Origin: an uncultured Odoribacter sp.
GTDB taxonomy: Bacteria > Bacteroidota > Bacteroidia > Bacteroidales > Marinifilaceae
Direction of reading: 5' to 3'
DNA length: 6,553 bases
Assembly: GCA_905204385.1 (NCBI GenBank)
Contig: CAJKZL010000179.1
Coordinates: forward strand, 1-6,553
How positions within the stretch are numbered: the stretch's first letter is position 1; every line of letters begins with the position of its first letter. Positions 1-4,500 of the stretch are shown here, piece after piece. Below the pieces are notes generated by a model, which ran no database searches, was not told the DNA's origin, and saw only the letters and a program-made list of their open reading frames with translations. Position numbers and translations under genes: made by a program.

Positions 1-1
1 T

Positions 2-739
2 TACCGATACCACAACACCACCGCCGGGATCCCCTATTTGGCCCTGGCCACTCCCGACGAAAAGATTATCCGGAAACAATACGGCAAAATGGATTCGACA
101 GCCTTTATGGATTTCCTCCAGCCGTCGTCCGTCACCATCGACAGTATTTCCCCGCAAACTTTTTCGTTCCGGGAAAAAGACCCTTCGTTGCTCGCCAAAT
201 TTTTCTACAATCAGATGCACCATGCCTGGAAGTTACGGATCACCGCCGGCATCGGCGCAACAACCCTGAAAACCGGGGGCACCCTTTCCGATTGGGACTT
301 CAATTACCGGGCCGGCTATCAATTCGGCTTCACCCTGGCCCGTGAAGGCCGGCATTTTGCAGTTGCCCCGGGATTATTCTTCATATCCAAAGGCGGTAAA
401 CAAAAAGACCTGACCCTACGGCAAAACTATCTGGAACTCCCGGTAAAACTAAGCTGGATTTACTGGAACAATTACCGCGCCCATTGGAAAGGGCTCAGCA
501 TTATTCCTTATGGCTCGGTACGCATCGGAGAAAAGCTGAAAACTACGCTTGACGGCCTGGCAGACGAATTATTCACCACCCGGCGTTTCGATTATGGTAT
601 GCGCTTCGCCACCAATATCCGGTTGAATTCCTTCGACTTTGAAGTCGGCTATATGTTAGGACTCAACAACCTATCCGACTATGCGGGTGGCAAATTATAT
701 AATCGTGGCTTTTTCCTGAATATGTCGTTATGCTTCTAA
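2..739 (+). CDS. Outer-membrane beta-barrel protein, PorT/OMP_b-brl_2-like (5' partial)
   Basis: The frame is open from the left edge to a TAA at 737-739, giving 245 visible residues. The true start lies upstream; the first possible in-frame start, a TTG at 38, has no support. From about visible residue 76 (WKLRITAGIGA) to the end, short alternating polar/hydrophobic strands are joined by turns. The layout fits the PorT-like barrel family: a strand ending in a KGG turn (130-132), NYLELPVKL (142-150), a glycine-rich strand, GLNNLSD (220-226), and a terminal strand ending in phenylalanine, the usual outer-membrane insertion signal. Such proteins sit in the Bacteroidota outer membrane, and most have no assigned substrate. 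The 75 visible residues before the barrel match nothing I recognise, so this is more than a signal peptide plus barrel. The next gene starts 53 bases downstream on the same strand, but a promoter motif lies between them. The barrel call is fairly sure; the specific function is unknown. Confidence 0.75.
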   Translation, partial: YRYHNTTAGIPYLALATPDEKIIRKQYGKMDSTAFMDFLQPSSVTIDSISPQTFSFREKDPSLLAKFFYNQMHHAWKLRITAGIGATTLKTGGTLSDWDFNYRAGYQFGFTLAREGRHFAVAPGLFFISKGGKQKDLTLRQNYLELPVKLSWIYWNNYRAHWKGLSIIPYGSVRIGEKLKTTLDGLADELFTTRRFDYGMRFATNIRLNSFDFEVGYMLGLNNLSDYAGGKLYNRGFFLNMSLCF

Positions 740-758
740 AATAGTCGATTAAATTTAA

Positions 759-766
759 TAATTTTG
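759..766 (+). promoter_or_regulatory. Candidate Bacteroidota -7 element upstream of cca
   Basis: TAATTTTG matches the Bacteroidota -7 consensus TAnnTTTG and lies 26 bases before the cca start codon. No clear TTTG -33 element is seen 19-21 bases further upstream, so this may be a weak promoter, or cca may be partly co-transcribed with the barrel gene. A purine-rich stretch at 778-785 (AGAAAGAG) could serve as a weak ribosome binding site. Confidence 0.4.
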
Positions 767-792
767 CGGCCGTAATCAGAAAGAGCCCAGAC

Positions 793-2190
793 ATGCAATT
801 ACCATTGAAACACCCGATATTCGAGATATTGTCCGATATTGCAGCAGAAAAAGACATAGAAGCCTATGTGATCGGCGGTTATGTCCGAGACTTATTGCTT
901 CAGCGGCCTTCCAAGGACATCGACATCGTCGTCCACGGAAGCGGCATCGCTCTGGCAGAAGAGGCTGCCCGGCGCTTAGGCAATCTGCATTTGTCCGTGT
1001 TCAAAAATTTCGGTACCGCCATGTTCCGCTACAAAGGGATGGAGATCGAATTCGTCGGAGCCCGCAAGGAATCCTACCGTACGGATTCGCGCAAACCGAT
1101 TGTAGAGGAAGGCTCCATCGACGACGACCAGAAACGCCGCGATTTCACCATCAATGCCCTAGCCATTTCCTTGAACAAAACCGACTATGGTCAATTGATC
1201 GACCCTTTCGGCGGCCTGCAACATTTGGACGACCGGCTCATCAAAACCCCGCTCGAACCCGGCATTACTTTCTCGGACGATCCGCTGCGGATGATGCGGG
1301 CCATCCGGTTCGCCTCCCAACTGAACTTCACCATTGAAACAGAAACCTTCCGGGGCATCCGGGAACAGCGCCAAAGGCTTTCCATCATCTCGACGGAACG
1401 CATCATGGACGAATTCAATAAAATCATGCTCTCGCCGGAGCCTTCCAAAGGAATCCTGCTATTGGATGAAGCCGGATTGCTGGAAATTTTCTTTCCGGAG
1501 CTGACCGCCCTAAAAGGCATTGAAAGCGTCAACGGCATAAAACACAAGGACAATTTTTATCACACTCTCGCGGTATTGGACACCCTGTCCCTCTACACCG
1601 AAAACCTTTGGCTCCGCTGGGCTGCACTCTTGCATGACATCGGGAAACCGGCTACCAAAAAATTCATCAAGGGCCAGGGCTGGACCTTTTACGGCCATAA
1701 CCATGTCGGCGAACGGATGGTGGCCAGGATTTTCAACCGCCTGAAACTGCCGCAGAACGAAAAAATGAAATATGTGCAAAAACTGGTCAATCTGCACATG
1801 CGTCCCATCGTGTTGTCCGAAGAGGTGGTCACCGACTCTGCCGTCCGCCGCCTGCTCTTCGACGCCGGAAATGATACCGACGATCTGATGACGTTGGCCG
1901 AAGCCGACATTACTTCCAAGAATGAAGAAAAAGTAAAGCGCTTTCTGGAAAACTTTAAAGTCGTGCGCCGCAAACTCAAGGAAGTGGAGGAAAAAGACTC
2001 CATCCGCAATTTCCAACCCCCGATCAGCGGAGAGGAAATCATCGCCACCTTCAACCTTCCCCCCTGCAAAGCCATCGGCGACATCAAAAACGCCATTAAA
2101 GAAGCCATCCTCGACGGCATCATCGGCAATAATTACGACGAAGCCCGGGAATATATGTTCAAAGTGGCCGCAGAACTGGGGATTCAATAG
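793..2190 (+). CDS. cca: CCA tRNA nucleotidyltransferase with HD domain
   Basis: This 465-residue protein belongs to the class II tRNA nucleotidyltransferase/poly(A) polymerase family, which adds or repairs the 3' CCA end of tRNA from CTP and ATP in the cytoplasm. The nucleotidyltransferase domain has the glycine-rich motif GGYVRD (28-33), the metal-binding pair D42 and D44 in KDIDIVV, RRDFTINAL (115-123) and the template-region motif DPLRMMRAIRFA (163-174), where the D and R of the family's nucleotide-selecting motif would lie. A second half carries an HD domain with H257, H281-D282 in LLHDIGKP, and H302/H304, as in many bacterial members where it gives phosphatase or phosphodiesterase activity. 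The tail holds the PISGEEI motif (410-416). Length and motif order suit a complete bacterial enzyme. The ATG at 793 sits 28 residues before the first motif, as expected. A poly(A) polymerase is the alternative; the CCA role is more likely because it is essential and the architecture is the common one in this phylum. Confidence 0.93.
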   Translation: MQLPLKHPIFEILSDIAAEKDIEAYVIGGYVRDLLLQRPSKDIDIVVHGSGIALAEEAARRLGNLHLSVFKNFGTAMFRYKGMEIEFVGARKESYRTDSRKPIVEEGSIDDDQKRRDFTINALAISLNKTDYGQLIDPFGGLQHLDDRLIKTPLEPGITFSDDPLRMMRAIRFASQLNFTIETETFRGIREQRQRLSIISTERIMDEFNKIMLSPEPSKGILLLDEAGLLEIFFPELTALKGIESVNGIKHKDNFYHTLAVLDTLSLYTENLWLRWAALLHDIGKPATKKFIKGQGWTFYGHNHVGERMVARIFNRLKLPQNEKMKYVQKLVNLHMRPIVLSEEVVTDSAVRRLLFDAGNDTDDLMTLAEADITSKNEEKVKRFLENFKVVRRKLKEVEEKDSIRNFQPPISGEEIIATFNLPPCKAIGDIKNAIKEAILDGIIGNNYDEAREYMFKVAAELGIQ

Positions 2191-3055
2191 GTACAACTAC
2201 CTTTAAAACCCCGGGCAATATCTTCAAATGCAAAGGAGAATTCATTATATACGCATCCCCATCCACATGCACCCGGTGAATATCACCTTCCACCACGGCT
2301 TCTTTGCACTGGATTTCCTTGTAATAAGACAATTTATACAGTTTTGCGGTGATGAAAAAAAGAAGAAACCACATGATTTCGAAGAATGCGGGGCGTTTGA
2401 GGATGCAAATATCCATAAGCCCGTCCCGCATCGACGCCTGTGGAGCTATATAAGCATTGTTGCCATATTGCGAACTGTTGGCAAAGCTGAGAATAAAGCA
2501 ATTCACCTTCATCACTTTTCCCCCACTGGTGATCGTATACTTTTTTTCCGGATAGCGGAACCATAATTTGATAGCGGCATAAATATACGAAAAAATACCC
2601 CTCATTTTCAAATGATTGAACTCGTGCGCCACTTCGGCGTCAAAACCGACCCCGCTCACATTCAGCGAATGCCTGCCGTTCATTTCCAAGACATCGATAA
2701 AGGCATAGTGGGGCGTAAGCACCTGCTTCAGGGCTTTGGACATAAAAATGGAATATCCCAGATGACGCGCAAAGCCATTGCCACTGCCCAGCGAAACTAC
2801 GGCAAAAGCGATATCGCTTCCGCACAAGGCACCTCCTACCTCGTTGACCGTTCCGTCTCCCCCCACCGCTACAATATGGGTGTATTTCCCCAAAGCGCGC
2901 GCTTCTTCTACGATTACCCGGGCATGTCCGGCATATTCCGTAAAGACAATCTCATAATCGACATGATCGTATTCGGGTAGTTTTTTGATCTTCTCCGGCA
3001 ATTCTTTCCCCAAACCCATTCCGGATATCGGATTGACTATAAATAACAGGTGCAT
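2159..3055 (-). CDS. Diacylglycerol/lipid kinase family protein (YegS/DgkB-like)
   Basis: This 298-residue cytoplasmic or membrane-associated kinase is of the DAGK catalytic family, which phosphorylates diacylglycerol or a related lipid with ATP and so recycles lipids into phospholipid synthesis. Visible motifs are NPISG near the start (8-12), the nucleotide-binding GGDGT (65-69), GSGNGFAR (90-97), DGLMD (211-215) and VDGD (264-267). The last of these is where many homologues have DGE, with the acidic residue as likely base. Residues 225-240 form a hydrophobic stretch (FEIMWFLLFFITA) that may contact the membrane. The ATG at 3055 is chosen because family similarity begins there (MHLLFIVNP). 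An ATG at 3106 would add 17 residues encoded across the terminator hairpin arm. The 3' end overlaps the end of cca by 32 bases on the opposite strand, and the last ten or so residues look like an extension past the usual family end. The lipid substrate cannot be told from sequence. Confidence 0.88.
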   Translation of the reverse strand: MHLLFIVNPISGMGLGKELPEKIKKLPEYDHVDYEIVFTEYAGHARVIVEEARALGKYTHIVAVGGDGTVNEVGGALCGSDIAFAVVSLGSGNGFARHLGYSIFMSKALKQVLTPHYAFIDVLEMNGRHSLNVSGVGFDAEVAHEFNHLKMRGIFSYIYAAIKLWFRYPEKKYTITSGGKVMKVNCFILSFANSSQYGNNAYIAPQASMRDGLMDICILKRPAFFEIMWFLLFFITAKLYKLSYYKEIQCKEAVVEGDIHRVHVDGDAYIMNSPLHLKILPGVLKVVVPIESPVLRPL

Positions 3056-3066
3056 AACTTTAAGGT

Positions 3067-3098
3067 AAAAGGTAAAAAATAAAAAAGCTGAAAACAAA
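3067..3098 (-). promoter_or_regulatory. Possible promoter of the lipid kinase gene
   Basis: Read on the minus strand, TTTG (3098-3095) is followed after 20 bases by TACCTTTT (3074-3067), one mismatch from the Bacteroidota consensus TAnnTTTG, with correct spacing. Transcription would start only a few bases before the kinase ATG at 3055, giving a very short leader. The element lies inside one arm and the loop edge of the terminator hairpin, and the region is A/T-rich, so a chance match is possible. Confidence 0.3.
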
Positions 3099-3141
3099 GA
3101 AGTCAAAGGCGGTCCGTTTTCAGCCTTTTTACTTTTTATTT
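3070..3141 (-). terminator. Intrinsic terminator hairpin after ugd, structurally bidirectional
   Basis: GCTGAAAAC (3087-3095) and its perfect complement GTTTTCAGC (3116-3124) form a 9-bp stem around a 20-base loop. The pairing extends outwards through A/T runs to arms of 26 bases (3070-3095 and 3116-3141) with only two mismatches and two G-T pairs. On the minus strand the stem is followed by a T-run, so it would end ugd transcripts just past the ugd stop at 3145. On the plus strand a T-run also follows, so any readthrough coming from the cca side would be stopped too. Confidence 0.8.
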
Positions 3142-3144
3142 CTT

Positions 3145-4346
3145 TTAACGGCCGATTCCATAATAAGTATACCCAAATTCCTGCATTTGTTCAGGACTAT
3201 AAATATTACGGCCATCGAAGATCACCTTTTCTTTCAGCGCCTTTTCGATGTACGTGAATTTCGGCACTTTAAACTCCTGCCATTCCGTAACGACCACCAT
3301 AGCATCGGCCCCCTTCAGAGCTTCATACATCTGGGAGGCATAAGTAATCCGGTCCCCGATGCCGGCGTAAAGGACAATCCCCAGTTTCCGAACTGCCAGC
3401 CCCCGATAACCCCGCCATTATGCCGGAGAATCTTATGAAACAGCACCGACTTCTGCCTCTCGTTCACCTCCTCCACCGCTTTGAGTACTCCCATGGAATA
3501 CCCGTACTCATCCCCGGTCCGGATCAATGCCTTAACATCCTTCGGGAAACAGGAGCCCCCGTAACCGCAACCTGCATTCAGAAACTTCTTGCCTATGCGG
3601 GTATCGCTTCCGATGCCCTTTTTCACCGACTCCACGTTGGCTCCCACCAATTCGCAAAGATTGGCGATATCGTTCATAAACGAAATCCGGGTGGCCTGCA
3701 TAGAATTAGCCGCATATTTGGTCATCTCGGCCGAAGGGATATCCATAAATAAAATCGGTATATTGTTCAGAATAAAAGCATGATAAAGCCGTTCCATCAC
3801 CTTTCCGGCACGCTCGGATTCCACTCCGATAACCACCCGGTCCGGACGCATAAAATCGTTCACGGCATCCCCTTCTTTCAGAAATTCCGGATTGGAAGCC
3901 ACGTCGAAATCCACCCTTACAGCCCGGCGTTCCAGTTCCGCTTGTATGGTTTGTTTAACCTTCAGGTTTGTACCTACGGGAACTGTAGACTTGGTCACCA
4001 CCACGATATAATCGTCGATAAGTTCTCCGATTTCCCGGGCTACCCCCAACACATAACGCAAATCCGCACTTCCATCTTCATCCGGAGGAGTGCCTACGGC
4101 AATAAAGACAGCATCGGCATCCAGCAGCGCCTCTCGCAGGGAAGTCGTGAAAAACAAACGCTCGTTGGACCGGTTTTTAGCGACCAGTTCTGCCAATCCC
4201 GGCTCATAGATCGGGATTCCCCCCTGATTCAATTTCTGTATCTTCGAGGCATCTACATCGACACAAGTGACCGTGACTCCGGTCTCAGCCAGACAGGTAC
4301 CGGAAACCAATCCGACATACCCCGTTCCAACAACAGCTATTCTCAT
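3145..4346 (-). pseudogene. ugd: UDP-glucose 6-dehydrogenase, disrupted by internal deletion and frameshift
   Basis: The intact enzyme oxidises UDP-glucose to UDP-glucuronate with two NAD+ in the cytoplasm, for capsule and other surface polysaccharides. From the ATG at 4346 the first 325 residues fit the family: Rossmann motif GTGYVG (7-12), acidic D30 for NAD ribose, AVGTPP (83-88), KSTVPVGT (119-126), NPEFLKEG (152-159), K210 and N214, and catalytic C266 in GYGGSCFPKD. After GLSFTP the expected KPxTDDxRxAP segment and what follows are absent. The frame then runs through 17 unrelated residues to a TGA at 3315-3317. In another frame, from about 3368, GIGDRITYASQMYEALKGAD and the normal tail resume, ending with TAA at 3145-3147. 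The 1202-base span is about 110-120 bases shorter than a usual gene of about 437-440 codons, and its length is not a multiple of three. The C-terminal UDP-binding domain is therefore broken and activity is unlikely, unless the sequence is misassembled here. A good promoter and terminator flank the gene. Confidence 0.88.
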
Positions 4347-4380
4347 ATATTTAATTTTAGAATCTTTTTTAATCAGTTTA

Positions 4381-4410
4381 CAAAGTTACGTTATTTGTTT
4401 AAATTACAAA
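4381..4410 (-). promoter_or_regulatory. Promoter of ugd (Bacteroidota -33/-7 type)
   Basis: On the minus strand TTTG (4410-4407) is followed by an 18-base spacer and TAACTTTG (4388-4381), a full match to the -7 consensus TAnnTTTG. The predicted transcript would start near 4374, leaving a leader of roughly 27 bases before the ugd ATG at 4346. The spacer is slightly short against the usual 19-21. The leader is A/T-rich with no clear Shine-Dalgarno site, which is normal for this phylum. Confidence 0.65.
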
Positions 4411-4417
4411 TGGGATA

Positions 4418-4460
4418 TGCCGGGAAAGATTATCCGCAAAGAGTGAAAATATCTCCGGCA
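4418..4460. repeat. Short inverted repeat between divergent promoters
   Basis: TGCCGG (4418-4423) and CCGGCA (4455-4460) are perfect 6-base complements separated by 31 bases. They are the most G/C-rich words in an otherwise A/T-rich intergenic region. The right arm lies within the promoter spacer of the lipoprotein gene and the left arm lies just outside the ugd -33 element. It could be an operator or a weak hairpin, or it could be chance. Confidence 0.3.
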
Positions 4461-4475
4461 TTCTTCTTACATTTG
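4443..4475 (+). promoter_or_regulatory. Candidate promoter of the macroglobulin lipoprotein gene
   Basis: TACATTTG (4468-4475) matches the Bacteroidota -7 consensus TAnnTTTG exactly and lies 25 bases before the ATG at 4501. The -33 element is weak: only GTG at 4443-4445 is near the expected place, with a 22-base spacer. No Shine-Dalgarno site precedes the ATG. Confidence 0.5.
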
Positions 4476-4500
4476 TGAATATGATCAAAAATACATCACT

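Noticed and set aside
38..739. TTG at 38 as the start of the barrel protein
   Set aside because: The same frame is open to the window edge, no ribosome binding site precedes 38, and no signal peptide follows it, so the gene is treated as cut by the window.
1510..2196. Minus-strand frame of 228 codons opposite cca
   Set aside because: It is a mirror of cca codon bias, its protein matches no family, and cca has complete catalytic motifs.
2189..2202. AGGT...ACCT hairpin as a terminator after cca
   Set aside because: The stem is only 4 bp with a 6-base loop and a poor T-run, and it lies within the kinase coding region.
3056..3106. Longer kinase start at the ATG at 3106, adding 17 residues
   Set aside because: The extra residues are encoded across the A/T-rich terminator arm and fall before the family's usual start, MHLLFIVNP. 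The ATG at 3055 fits better.
3315..3400. Programmed ribosomal frameshifting in ugd
   Set aside because: No slippery heptamer is seen at the frame change, and a frameshift alone would not restore the missing conserved residues. A deletion explains both facts.
3780..4478. Plus-strand frame of 232 codons opposite ugd
   Set aside because: It lies antisense to well-conserved dehydrogenase sequence, and its product is histidine- and serine-rich with no recognisable domain.
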